A DNA stretch of 64,000 nt from Pantoea allii (GCF_002307475.1 NZ_NTMH01000053.1:1-64000), one strand, 5' to 3'. Shown: positions 56,073 through 64,000, numbered from the stretch's first letter. Made by a program: numbers and translations. Notes: generated from the letters alone by a model not told the origin.

Positions 56073-56172
56073 GCTGAGGTGCTGAGGTGCTGAGGTGCTG
56101 AGGTGCTGAGGTGCTGAGGTGCTGAGGTGCTGAGGTGCTGAGGTGCTGAGGTGCTGAGGTGCTGAGGTGCTG
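56073..56172. repeat. Octanucleotide tandem repeat, 12.5 copies of gctgaggt
   Basis: Twelve perfect copies of the 8-bp unit gctgaggt run from 56073 to 56168, with a half copy to 56172. All copies are identical, which indicates recent slippage or homogenisation. A unit that is not a multiple of three is typical of contingency (phase-variable) loci. In the plus strand every frame meets TGA within 24 nt; in the minus strand (acctcagc) all three frames stay open. Confidence 0.97.
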
Positions 56173-56529
56173 CCCGTCATCACAAGCTGGAAAATGGATT
56201 GCAGTGATAATGGTTAATAATTTACTTCCGATTCGTTACGTGCTTTAGAAAAAGCGTTAATCATGTTTCTTTTAAATTAAGGTAATTTTCACTTTGTTTT
56301 TTATTTGTTGAGTTTTATTTTTGGTTTTATTATTTATGTTTATTCCTCTCTCTGTGACTGAATTCATGATCTCCAATTGCGTGTTAACTGATTCACAACG
56401 CCAATTTAAAAATGAAAATTTTTAAAGGAATGCCTTTTCTTTTTGAAATGCCATTTTTATTTTCGTGAGGCTAATCACTTCAAAATTGTTAGCTGATGGT
56501 GCTGTTGTTTTTTTATTTTCATCTAAATC
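56173..56529. other. AT-rich region right of the tandem repeat
   Basis: A 357-bp AT-rich stretch with no supported gene. It is dominated by T runs and probably includes upstream activator or IHF sites for the sigma-54 promoter at 56567. Nothing else is assignable. Confidence 0.45.
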
Positions 56530-56545
56530 AATCACTTGAGTGATT
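56530..56545. promoter_or_regulatory. Candidate activator-binding dyad upstream of the sigma-54 promoter
   Basis: aatcact and agtgatt flank a 2-nt centre, a perfect 16-bp dyad. It lies about 30 bp upstream of the -24 element. It could be a site for the PrpR-type activator at 61068, although it is closer to the promoter than most enhancer sites. Confidence 0.5.
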
Positions 56546-56566
56546 TAACTCAATCTCTTTTTATCC

Positions 56567-56582
56567 TGGCACGTCCTCTGCA
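56567..56582 (+). promoter_or_regulatory. Sigma-54 (-24/-12) promoter
   Basis: tggcacgtcctctgca matches the sigma-54 consensus tggcacg-N4-ttgcw at all but one position, with the GG and GC dinucleotides correctly spaced. It lies 36 bp before the first gene of the catabolic operon. The activator encoded at 61068 is a sigma-54 enhancer-binding protein, which supports the call. Confidence 0.88.
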
Positions 56583-56617
56583 AAAGATATGCTGAGTTCA
56601 ACACAGGAGATCATTAA

Positions 56618-57577
56618 ATGACGTATAAGATTTTGCTCCCTCAGGAAATTATGGCGGAAGGGCGCGCCTATTTAGAAAGTCGAGGCTATGAACTGATTAC
56701 GGGTTCAGGAATGGAAGAGGAAGACATCATTCGAGATATTCCTGACTGTGACGGCATTATTGTGCGTCTTTCAAAAATGTCCGATCGCGTATTCGAGGCG
56801 GCTAAGAAACTCAAGGTCGTGGCCAGACACGGTGCCGGATATGACACCGTCGATCTTGAATCCGCCAAACGTCACGGTGTTGTGGTGCTGAATGCGCCCA
56901 TTGCTAACAGCATGTCCGTTGCGGAGCTGGCTATTTTCTACATGCTGCACTGCTCGCGTAACTTCAGGCTGGTCGAAGAGAAGATGCTGGAGGATTACTA
57001 CTGGGCTAAATTACGTACGCCAAAGGTCGAACTGGACGGCAAAACGCTTGGCTTAATTGGCGTGGGTAATATCGGCTCACGCGTCGCGCTCAAAGCCTTG
57101 CACGGTTTCAACATGAAAGTCATTGCCTACGATCCTTACAAAACCCAGGCGGAGATGCCAGAAGGTATCGAGCGTACCGACGATTTTGATCGTATTTTCC
57201 AGGAAAGCGATTTTGTCTCTCTGCATTGCCCAACCACCGCGGAAACTCTGGATTTCGTCGGCGAAAAGCAATTTGCGATGATGAAGCCAACGTCGTACTT
57301 CATTAATACCGCCCGCGGCAAGCTCGTTGATGAAAAAGCGCTGTATCACGCGCTCGCTAACCATCTTATCGCTGGTGCCGGCCTGGACGTCTTAAAGAAA
57401 GAGCCATTCGATCCGAACGATCCGATTTTTTCACTCAGTAATGTCGTTATTGGCCCACATATTGGCGCCGCCACGAAAGAAGCCACAGACAGAGCTTCAC
57501 TGCATACCGCAATCGGTATCGATGAGGTTTTGTCGGGTAAAAAACCCACCTGGCCCGTTCCCGGCTTTGGAGAATAA
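56618..57577 (+). CDS. D-2-hydroxyacid dehydrogenase family protein (SerA-like)
   Basis: A 319-residue NAD-dependent D-2-hydroxyacid dehydrogenase. The nucleotide loop is GLIGVGNIGSRVALKA. The catalytic triad segments are visible: Arg in INTARGKLVDEKAL, Glu in KKEPFDPNDP and His in GPHIGAATKEA. It oxidises a 2-hydroxyacid or reduces a 2-ketoacid. It lacks the ACT domain of true SerA, so it is a catabolic relative. It is the first gene after the sigma-54 promoter and is 1 nt from the RraA-type gene, giving one operon. The start has an AGGAG site. Confidence 0.9.
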   Translation: MTYKILLPQEIMAEGRAYLESRGYELITGSGMEEEDIIRDIPDCDGIIVRLSKMSDRVFEAAKKLKVVARHGAGYDTVDLESAKRHGVVVLNAPIANSMSVAELAIFYMLHCSRNFRLVEEKMLEDYYWAKLRTPKVELDGKTLGLIGVGNIGSRVALKALHGFNMKVIAYDPYKTQAEMPEGIERTDDFDRIFQESDFVSLHCPTTAETLDFVGEKQFAMMKPTSYFINTARGKLVDEKALYHALANHLIAGAGLDVLKKEPFDPNDPIFSLSNVVIGPHIGAATKEATDRASLHTAIGIDEVLSGKKPTWPVPGFGE

Positions 57578-57578
57578 G

Positions 57579-58277
57579 ATGACTATTGGCAACCGTATTT
57601 ATTTAAAACGTCCCGAAGGCAACCCGGATTTACTTAACGCGTACGCGCAACTGCCCGCCGCGAATATTGCTGACACCATGAATCGTATCGCCGTACTGGG
57701 TAACGGTATTCAGCGCATATCTTCGCCACAGAAACCGGTAATGGCGGGTTATGCCATTACGGTTAAAGCGCGGGCTGGCGACAACCTGATGCTTCATGCC
57801 GCACTGGATATGGCCACGGAAAATGACGTCATCGTGGTCTCCAACGAAGGCGACCGTTCCCGCGCGCTGATGGGCGAAATCATGGTGGCTTACGCCCATT
57901 ACTGTAAGAAGATCGCCGGTATCGTGCTGGATGGCCCCATCCGCGATATTGATGCCTTATCGGTATTAGACTTTCCTCTGTTTGCCACGGGGTCAAATCC
58001 GGCAGGTCCGTTTAAAGAAGGTCCGGGTGAGGTTAATACGCCGATTGCCGTTGGCGGCGTTGCCGTATGTCCTGGCGATCTTATTGTTGGCGACGCAGAT
58101 GGCGTGATTGTTGTTCCCCTGCGTGATGCGGAAGCTCTGCTTGTAAAAGCACAAGCCTATGCAAAATTTGACGCCAGCAAAGTCGAGGCGGCTAAAAATG
58201 GCACGGCAAATCGCGCGTGGGTGAAGAAAACGCTGGATGAGAAGGGCGTTGAATTCATCGATGACGTTTACCGTTGA
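57579..58277 (+). CDS. RraA/HMG-aldolase family protein
   Basis: A 232-residue protein of the RraA-like family. The family signature is seen as VLDGPIRDIDAL (Arg-Asp pair that binds the metal or substrate in the aldolase/decarboxylase members) and VGDADGVIVVPLRDAE. Enzyme members split 4-hydroxy-4-methyl-2-oxoglutarate or 4-carboxy-4-hydroxy-2-oxoadipate into pyruvate and another acid, or decarboxylate oxaloacetate. It is not the RNase E inhibitor RraA (about 160 residues). The start at 57579 lies 1 nt after the dehydrogenase stop; the upstream frame to 57441 overlaps that gene and is spurious. Confidence 0.88.
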   Translation: MTIGNRIYLKRPEGNPDLLNAYAQLPAANIADTMNRIAVLGNGIQRISSPQKPVMAGYAITVKARAGDNLMLHAALDMATENDVIVVSNEGDRSRALMGEIMVAYAHYCKKIAGIVLDGPIRDIDALSVLDFPLFATGSNPAGPFKEGPGEVNTPIAVGGVAVCPGDLIVGDADGVIVVPLRDAEALLVKAQAYAKFDASKVEAAKNGTANRAWVKKTLDEKGVEFIDDVYR

Positions 58278-58306
58278 TCGGCTGACATAATATCCATTCG
58301 CTCAAG

Positions 58307-58329
58307 CCACGGAAGTGAATCTTCCGTGG
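58307..58329 (+). other. Intraoperonic stem-loop
   Basis: A perfect 9-bp stem (ccacggaag/cttccgtgg) with a 5-nt loop lies in the 75-bp gap between the RraA-type and transporter genes. No T run follows, so it is more likely an mRNA processing or stability element that gives unequal expression than a terminator. Confidence 0.6.
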
Positions 58330-58352
58330 TGATAAAGCAAAGGTAATCATCT

Positions 58353-59747
58353 ATGTTCTATTTAAAACTTTTACCGATCGTTTTTTTCCCGGTTTTATTT
58401 TGGATAATACCTAACCCTGAGGCTGTGTCAGCGACCACCTGGCATATGGTCGGTATTTATCTGGCCATGCTGTGCGGTTTAGTGCTTCGCCCTTTTACTG
58501 ATGCGATTATCATGCTGATTATTTTAGGCATCGCATCAATCTTTATCGATCCCCATATTCTGTTTGCCGGTTACGGCACCTCTATGGTCTGGTTTATCAT
58601 CAGCGCCTTTATTATTTGCAAGGCGTTTGTGATCACGGGTCTGGGTAAACGTATCGCTTATGTTTTATTAAAGCGCTACGGCAAAAATACGCTGACGTTG
58701 GGCTATTTAATGATGGTAACGGACACGGTGCTGGCACCCGCTACCGGGTCGAATATGTCGCGCTCTGGCGGTATCGTATATCCCATCTTCAGAAATATTG
58801 CCGAGGCACTGGGCTCTAAACCGGACGACGGCAGCCGCAGAATCGGTGCTTACCTCACTATCCTGATGTATGTCGTATCGATGGGGACATCCAGCCTGTT
58901 TTTAACCGGGATGGCAACCAACGCCATTACCGTGTCGCTGGCTAACGAAATCATGAAGGTCAATCTGGACTGGATGACCTGGTTTAAAGCGGCCGTCATT
59001 CCTGCCGGATTGATCCTGCTGCTTTGCCCATGGATTCTCTATAAAGTTTATGCACCTGAACTAAAGAAGATCGATAACGTCAATGAGATTGCTGAGCAGG
59101 GGCTGAGTGAACTTGGCCCGGTGAAGCGTGAAGAGAAACTGCTGATCGTGTTCTTCATCATGGGCGTTTTGGGATGGATGACGGGCTCGGTTACTGGTAT
59201 TTCTTTTATTCCCGTGGGGTTTGCCTTCCTCGCCTGCCTGCTGTTATTCAAAGTCTTAAGCTGGGAACATGTCGCCAGCGAGAAAGCGGCCTGGCAGACC
59301 TTTGTCTGGTACGGGGCTTTTTACGGCTGTGCCGTCGCGCTGTCTAAAGGCGGATTCTATGTCTTCCTGGTCGGCGTGATTAAAAACTATCTGGACCTGT
59401 CTCATCTCAGCGAATTCAGCGCAATCGGCGTGCTGATATTTATCAGTCTTGCGGTGCGTTATTTCTTTGTATCCAACAGTGCGTTTGTGGTCTCGTTCTA
59501 CCCCGTACTGTTTACCCTCGGTATGACCACGCAGGCTGATCCCATGTATATCGCGCTGTCACTGGCGTTTTCGGCGGGATACGGCGCGCTCCTGACGCAT
59601 TATGGTAACGGGGCTGGCGTATTTACCTTCTCCAGCGGCTATGTTCCGCAAAAGACTTTCTGGTTTTTGGGCACGATGATGGTGCTGATTAACGTCATTG
59701 TTTATTTCCTGATTGGTATCCCTTACTGGAAATTAATTGGTATTTAA
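58353..59747 (+). CDS. DASS-family anion permease
   Basis: A 464-residue inner-membrane transporter of the divalent anion:Na+ symporter/CitT class, with about 12 membrane segments. The two substrate- and cation-binding repeats are recognisable as DTVLAPATGSNMSRSGG and RYFFVSNSAFVVSFYP. Members carry C4- and C6-carboxylates such as succinate, citrate and tartrate, usually with Na+ or by exchange. In this operon it probably imports the pathway substrate, likely an organic acid (inference). Confidence 0.9.
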   Translation: MFYLKLLPIVFFPVLFWIIPNPEAVSATTWHMVGIYLAMLCGLVLRPFTDAIIMLIILGIASIFIDPHILFAGYGTSMVWFIISAFIICKAFVITGLGKRIAYVLLKRYGKNTLTLGYLMMVTDTVLAPATGSNMSRSGGIVYPIFRNIAEALGSKPDDGSRRIGAYLTILMYVVSMGTSSLFLTGMATNAITVSLANEIMKVNLDWMTWFKAAVIPAGLILLLCPWILYKVYAPELKKIDNVNEIAEQGLSELGPVKREEKLLIVFFIMGVLGWMTGSVTGISFIPVGFAFLACLLLFKVLSWEHVASEKAAWQTFVWYGAFYGCAVALSKGGFYVFLVGVIKNYLDLSHLSEFSAIGVLIFISLAVRYFFVSNSAFVVSFYPVLFTLGMTTQADPMYIALSLAFSAGYGALLTHYGNGAGVFTFSSGYVPQKTFWFLGTMMVLINVIVYFLIGIPYWKLIGI

Positions 59748-59760
59748 CCGGAGGATAAAC

Positions 59761-60924
59761 ATGAAACTGGATATGCTTATCAGGAATGGCCTGACTGTTG
59801 ATCTCGATAAACACGATTATATCAGGCGGGATATTGGCATCATCGGTAACCGTATTGTTGACCTAAATGACGTCGATGGTACTGATGCTGAAACGGTGAT
59901 TGATGCCGCGGGCTGTCTTGTTCTGCCCGGGCTTATCGATTTCCACGCCCACGTTTTTCACGGCGGCACGGCTATCAGCGTCAACCCGGATGTCGTTTGT
60001 TTACCCAATGGTGTAACCAGCGTGGTCGATGCCGGCAGCAGTGGCTGGGTAAATTACAGGCTGTTTCGTAATAGCGTAATTAACACCGCGACCGTAAAGA
60101 TAAAAAGCTATCTCAATGTGGTCAATGTGGGCCTGTCGACGCTCGGCGGCGGGCCGACGGGTTACCTGGAAAACACCAATCCGGCGAACGTTAACCTGGA
60201 AAAAATTGAGCAGGTCTTAACTGAAAACCAGGACAACATTCTTGGCTTGAAACTGCGTTACAGCCAGGATATTGCCAAAGGAAAGCTCTACAGTAGCGAT
60301 CCGTTTTTGGCGACAGTTGCTCTGGCGCGTAAACTTAATACCTCACTCTGTGTACACGTAACGGACTCACGGCTACCGGCAGATGAACTCATCCAGCATT
60401 TCAACGCGGATGATATCTATGCGCACTGTTTCCACGGCACAGGTCATACCATTCTCAACGGTCAGGGCGAGGTGTACCCGTCTGTTCTGGCGGCACAGCA
60501 ACGAGGCGTAATCTTTGACTGTTCAAACGGTGTGGCGCATTTTGATTTTAACGTTGCCCGCAACGCGATGGATCTGGGGTTCTACCCGGATATCATCAGC
60601 ACCGACTTAACTCAGCGCAACAGTCTGCGTACCGATAAGGTCTACAGCCTGCTACATGTCATGTCCAAATACCTTAATATGGGGATGTCGCTGTTTGAGG
60701 TTATTCGGGCGGTTACGAGCACGCCGGCCAGACTGATGAAAATGCAAGGGCAGACAGGTACGCTGGAGCCGAATGCATTTGCCGATATTTCAGTGGTAAA
60801 ACTGCGCAATGAAAAAATTGTTTTCGAAGATACTCAGGGTGCCAGACTGCAAGGTGAACAGTATATCGATAACTGCGTCACAGTGAGTAATGGCCAGATC
60901 TGCTATCGACGCCTGCATTACTAA
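59761..60924 (+). CDS. Amidohydrolase/deacetylase-family metallohydrolase
   Basis: A 387-residue amidohydrolase superfamily enzyme. Metal-ligand regions are visible: HxH at residues 62 and 64 (LIDFHAHVFHGG), a candidate carboxylated Lys in LGLKLRYS, His in LCVHVTDSR and HCFHGTGH, and the catalytic Asp in ISTDLTQ. Relatives such as Atu3266 hydrolyse N-acetyl or O-acetyl groups of small acids (acetyl-mandelate). It likely deacylates the imported compound. The start at 59761 has GGAGG. It is followed by an intrinsic terminator and is the last gene of the operon. Confidence 0.88.
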   Translation: MKLDMLIRNGLTVDLDKHDYIRRDIGIIGNRIVDLNDVDGTDAETVIDAAGCLVLPGLIDFHAHVFHGGTAISVNPDVVCLPNGVTSVVDAGSSGWVNYRLFRNSVINTATVKIKSYLNVVNVGLSTLGGGPTGYLENTNPANVNLEKIEQVLTENQDNILGLKLRYSQDIAKGKLYSSDPFLATVALARKLNTSLCVHVTDSRLPADELIQHFNADDIYAHCFHGTGHTILNGQGEVYPSVLAAQQRGVIFDCSNGVAHFDFNVARNAMDLGFYPDIISTDLTQRNSLRTDKVYSLLHVMSKYLNMGMSLFEVIRAVTSTPARLMKMQGQTGTLEPNAFADISVVKLRNEKIVFEDTQGARLQGEQYIDNCVTVSNGQICYRRLHY

Positions 60925-60944
60925 TCATTAAATACTCCGCCTCG

Positions 60945-60980
60945 AAAGCCTTGTGATCTAAACGTAGCAAGGCTTTTTTT
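60945..60980 (+). terminator. Intrinsic terminator of the catabolic operon
   Basis: aaagccttg and caaggcttt form a 9-bp stem with a 14-nt loop and a T run to 60980. It separates the four-gene operon from the regulator gene. Confidence 0.9.
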
Positions 60981-61067
60981 ACTCAAGCTGGAATGACGTC
61001 TGTCAATATCTCATTCATCGTTATCCTTATACTCGATGAAATAGCGTTCGACAAAAGCGAATCTTTA

Positions 61068-62951
61068 ATGAAGTCTAATGAAATCGTCATTTTCTCCGTT
61101 TCGAAAACCATAACCCAACGTATTTTAAATTTTCTTATTGAAAAGCAGCTTGAATTGCCAGTGTACGAGACGGGCTATTCAGAAGTATTAGATAAAGCGA
61201 ATGAGATGATTCGATCAGGCACAAAAATAATTATTAGTCGTGGCGGGACTGCCGCGCTGCTTCGCAGCAATGTGACCATTCCGGTGATCGAGATAGCCCA
61301 TGATTTTCATGGCATTTATCGTATTCTTAAGCAGGCAAAAAATAAATCGCAAAAGATCGCTGCGATAGGTTTTCCACAGTTTTGTAACGCGCTTAAGCAT
61401 TACCAAAACATGACCAATGAAAATTTAAAAATCTGTCAGGTCTATAATCACTATGACATTGAAAGTGTCGTAAAAAATCTTGCAGAAAACAACTACAAAG
61501 TAGTCATAGGCGGCCTGACGGTTGCAGAGATGGCAAGGAAATATGACCTTAATGTTGTGATGGGTGACACGGATAATAATTCAATTGAGCAAGCCATCAA
61601 TGAGGCCTTCAGTTTATTAAAATATATCCATCAGGAAAATCTGAAGCTGGATATGAGCTATTCCGCGATGAATCAGTCTCGTGAGGGCATTATGTGCATT
61701 GACCAAATGGGGGAGGTGGTGAGCATTAACAACAGAGGTAAAACCCTTTTTCAGTGTCATGCTGGCGATAAAATTTACCGTAAAGAGGCTTTCAAAGAGA
61801 TTTATCGCTCAATTATCGACGAGTCAGATGTAAACGAAATGATTGTTGAACTCGACGGTGATTTTATCTGTACCTCAATAAAGCATTATACAAAGCGCCA
61901 GGATGGCTATTCCATCGTGACCGGATTCATTCAGAGCAAGAGCCAGTGGCGAAACAGTGCGGACAAAAAGAAAAAACAGCAAGGCTTTTATACCCGCTAT
62001 GCTTTTGATGACATTATTGGTCATTCAGCAAGCATTAACATCGCGATTAATCAAGCGAAGCTGTGTGCGCGTCATGATGCCCCCGTCCATATTTTAGGTG
62101 ATACCGGCACCGGCAAAGAACTCTTTGCGCAGAGTATTCATCATCACAGCACCAGAAAACATGGCCCCTTTATCGCCATCAACTGCGCCGCCATTCCTGA
62201 AAACCTGCTGGAAAGCGAGCTGTTCGGCTATGCCGACGGTGCCTTCACGAACGCGCGCAAAGGCGGAAAGTCCGGTGTCTTCGAGATGGCAATGAAGGGC
62301 ACGGTTTTTATCGATGAGATCAGCGAAGCACCGCTCAATGTCCAGGTCAAATTACTGCGCGTCCTGCAGGAAAAGCAGTTTGTCCGTCTGGGGGGAGAGC
62401 AGCTCATTGCGGCCGACTTTCGGCTAATTACCGCCAGTAATAAAGATCTGCACAGGTTAGTGGAAAAGGGCGTTTTTCGTCAGGACCTTTACTACCGTAT
62501 CAATATTCTGGCGCTCAGGCTTCCTGCGCTGGCTGAACGGGACGGCGATATTGAATTACTCGTCCGGCATTTACTCCATCAGCAGGGAAAAAACATCACC
62601 TTTACGCCAGATGCGCTGGCGGTGTTAACGCGTTACCCCTGGCCTGGTAATATCCGCGAACTACAGTCGGTCATCTACAGGCTGACCGTTTTTCACGATC
62701 GCGATGTGATCGACAAAGACGCACTGCTGCAGATCGCTCGCCTCGGCCATGAGGACGGCCCTGCCAGCCATCAATCTCTGCCCTGTGAGCCTGTGGCTGA
62801 TGAAACGGATCTGTTAAAGAAGCAGGAAAAGCAGCTGATCAGGCGCGTCATGGCGACAACCCAGGGGGATAAGGCCAGAGCCTCAACCATGCTCGGCATC
62901 AGCCCGACAACCCTGTGGCGTAAGTTAAAAGAGTACGAGCTTAACGGCTAA
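61068..62951 (+). CDS. Sigma-54-dependent activator with PrpR-type sensory domain
   Basis: A 627-residue enhancer-binding protein. About residues 1-190 form a PrpR_N-type ligand domain (ISRGGTAALLRSNVTIPVIEI is typical). A PAS-like region (about 205-300) follows. The AAA+ domain has Walker A GDTGTGKE, a sigma-54-contact loop GAFTNA (391-396, usually GAFTGA), Walker B GTVFIDEIS, and GNIRELQSVIYRL. A Fis-type HTH ends the protein (GDKARASTMLGISPTTLWRKLKEYEL). It should activate the -24/-12 promoter at 56567. I start at MKSNEIVIF; the in-frame extension to 60993 looks non-coding. Confidence 0.9.
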   Translation: MKSNEIVIFSVSKTITQRILNFLIEKQLELPVYETGYSEVLDKANEMIRSGTKIIISRGGTAALLRSNVTIPVIEIAHDFHGIYRILKQAKNKSQKIAAIGFPQFCNALKHYQNMTNENLKICQVYNHYDIESVVKNLAENNYKVVIGGLTVAEMARKYDLNVVMGDTDNNSIEQAINEAFSLLKYIHQENLKLDMSYSAMNQSREGIMCIDQMGEVVSINNRGKTLFQCHAGDKIYRKEAFKEIYRSIIDESDVNEMIVELDGDFICTSIKHYTKRQDGYSIVTGFIQSKSQWRNSADKKKKQQGFYTRYAFDDIIGHSASINIAINQAKLCARHDAPVHILGDTGTGKELFAQSIHHHSTRKHGPFIAINCAAIPENLLESELFGYADGAFTNARKGGKSGVFEMAMKGTVFIDEISEAPLNVQVKLLRVLQEKQFVRLGGEQLIAADFRLITASNKDLHRLVEKGVFRQDLYYRINILALRLPALAERDGDIELLVRHLLHQQGKNITFTPDALAVLTRYPWPGNIRELQSVIYRLTVFHDRDVIDKDALLQIARLGHEDGPASHQSLPCEPVADETDLLKKQEKQLIRRVMATTQGDKARASTMLGISPTTLWRKLKEYELNG

Positions 62952-63846
62952 ACGCGGCTGACGAAGCGGCTTTGATGTAGTCAACAAATGCCCTTAACGC
63001 CGAGGACATATAATGGCGGCTGGGATAGTAAAACTGCAGGCTGGGCTGTTCGGGTAACCACGCCTCCAGCACCGGAATCAGACGACCGTCTGCCAGGTAA
63101 GGTTTAACCTGTTCGTGATAAAGATAGCCCATTCCCGCGCCGCACAGCACGGCATCAAGCTGAGAGTCCATATCATCCAGTACGATATTACCGCCCGGAA
63201 GTATCTCAAGCCTGCCTTCCGGGCCGCCGAATTCCCATTGATAAATGCGACCGCTGCCGTGACGGAACATCACACATTGATGATTAACGATGTCACGTGG
63301 GTGCGCCGGGGGCGCATGGCGGGCGAAGTAGTCCGGCGTGGCCACCACAACCAACTTAATTTTGGGGCCGACAGGAAGGGCGATCATGTCTTTTTCAACC
63401 CTGCTGCTGAGACGAATGCCTGCGTCAAAACCCTCTTTAACGATATCCACCAGCCGGTCTTCTGTGGTGATTTCCACGCGGATATCCGGGTAAAGCCGAC
63501 TGAATGCTGCCACCAGCGGGATTAACACCATGCGCGAGGCCAGACGCGAGGAATTAATTTTCAGTGACCCCATTGGCGTCTGACGAAAACAGTTAGCCTC
63601 ATCGAGTATCACATTGATTTCATCAACGGCCGGGCGCAAACGTTCAAACAGATTTGCACCCGCTTCCGTGAGTGCAACGCTTCGCGTCGTACGGTTGAAC
63701 AACCGAATTTTCAGCCGCTGCTCCAGTTGCTTTATGGCATGGCTAACCGCCGAGGGCGACAGGCCCAGCTCGTCACCGGCCGCGCGGAAGCTTTTGTGGC
63801 GGGCGACCGCGATAAAGGTCGCGAAGTCATAAACGTTCAGTTTCAT
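62941..63846 (-). CDS. LysR-family transcriptional regulator
   Basis: A 301-residue LTTR. The N-terminal HTH includes FIAVARHKSFRAAGDELGLSPSAVSHAIKQLEQRL, followed by a substrate-binding-like effector domain (about 92-295). The start at 63846 (MKLNVYDFATF) was chosen over the 10-codon upstream extension. It is divergent from the truncated oxidoreductase at 63944 and is probably its regulator. It is convergent with the sigma-54 activator with 11 nt overlap. Confidence 0.9.
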   Translation of the reverse strand: MKLNVYDFATFIAVARHKSFRAAGDELGLSPSAVSHAIKQLEQRLKIRLFNRTTRSVALTEAGANLFERLRPAVDEINVILDEANCFRQTPMGSLKINSSRLASRMVLIPLVAAFSRLYPDIRVEITTEDRLVDIVKEGFDAGIRLSSRVEKDMIALPVGPKIKLVVVATPDYFARHAPPAHPRDIVNHQCVMFRHGSGRIYQWEFGGPEGRLEILPGGNIVLDDMDSQLDAVLCGAGMGYLYHEQVKPYLADGRLIPVLEAWLPEQPSLQFYYPSRHYMSSALRAFVDYIKAASSAAFSR

Positions 63847-63943
63847 TAGTGAAAATCTCTCATTAACCCATCTCAAATCATAGGTTTCACACAGTAATGT
63901 GGCGAGCGTAATGTGAGTGCCTCAACACAAGATGAGGTGAAAG

Positions 63944-64000
63944 ATGAAACCAGCAAACCTGTATATCGTTTGGTCACATCCCCGTGCCGATTCACTCACC
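63944..64000 (+). CDS. NAD(P)H oxidoreductase, flavodoxin fold (truncated at window end)
   Basis: Only the first 19 codons are in the window (MKPANLYIVWSHPRADSLT). The IVWSHPRxDSLT start is that of NAD(P)H:quinone oxidoreductases of the KefF/MdaB/YwrO type, where SHP…SLT binds FMN phosphate. A GAGGTGA site lies upstream. It is divergent from the LysR regulator. Confidence 0.7.
   Translation, partial: MKPANLYIVWSHPRADSLT

Noticed and set aside
56041..56172. CRISPR-like array
   Set aside because: The repeat is a pure 8-bp head-to-tail tandem with no spacers, so it is a microsatellite and not a CRISPR.

Overview
The window is chromosomal DNA from a member of the Enterobacteriaceae. The evidence is the near-identity of the 23S and 5S rRNA to the enteric type and many proteins recognisable as orthologues of E. 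coli genes (KgtP, PssA, PatZ, TapT, TrxC, YfiF, EmrRAB, ProVWX, NrdHIEF, YgaM, YgaC, MmuPM, SpeG). Genus cannot be fixed from this alone; Enterobacter-like or a close relative is plausible. All functions rest on motif recognition and remembered family members; no search was run.

Region by region: (1) 1-3400, the 3' end of an rRNA operon (23S lacking its 5' end, 5S) with two copies of the same terminator. (2) 3394-13290, an Lrp-type regulator/alcohol dehydrogenase pair inserted before the E. coli-like block kgtP-pssA-patZ-tapT-trxC-yfiF, which also lies beside an rRNA operon (rrnG) in E. coli. (3) 13340-14915, a divergent HxlR regulator/alcohol dehydrogenase pair at what looks like a rearrangement junction. 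(4) 14979-28604, emrB-emrA-mprA, a YgaY-like exporter, proXWV, nrdFEIH, ygaM and ygaC: multidrug efflux, osmoprotectant import and the class Ib ribonucleotide reductase with two NrdR-box-like sites. (5) 28710-37125, the S-methylmethionine system mmuPM behind tandem MetJ-box-like sites, a small lipoprotein, and a five-gene peptide-type ABC transporter whose last neighbour is speG.

(6) 37126-46017 is accessory: an mgtB magnesium P-type ATPase behind a long leader with two tiny ORFs (one with a Pro-Pro-Pro run), a ToxR/MarT-like membrane regulator and a FidL-like protein (a set reminiscent of Salmonella SPI-3), a PapI/FaeA-like regulator, an MFS remnant, and a FecCD-type iron/siderophore ABC transporter with a Fur-like box. 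(7) 46496-53733, a solitary TupA-like ATP-grasp gene, then a two-component system and an RND pump that most resemble Acinetobacter AdeRS and AdeB, without an adjacent membrane-fusion protein gene. (8) 54411-56617, an OmpC-type porin and a 1.1-kb AT-rich intergenic region with a 12.5-copy octanucleotide tandem repeat. (9) 56567-62951, a probable sigma-54-dependent catabolic operon (2-hydroxyacid dehydrogenase, RraA-type aldolase/decarboxylase, DASS transporter, amidohydrolase/deacetylase) with its PrpR-type activator; the substrate is unknown and this is the best candidate for an undescribed system. (10) 62941-64000, a LysR regulator divergent from a truncated flavodoxin-fold NAD(P)H oxidoreductase.
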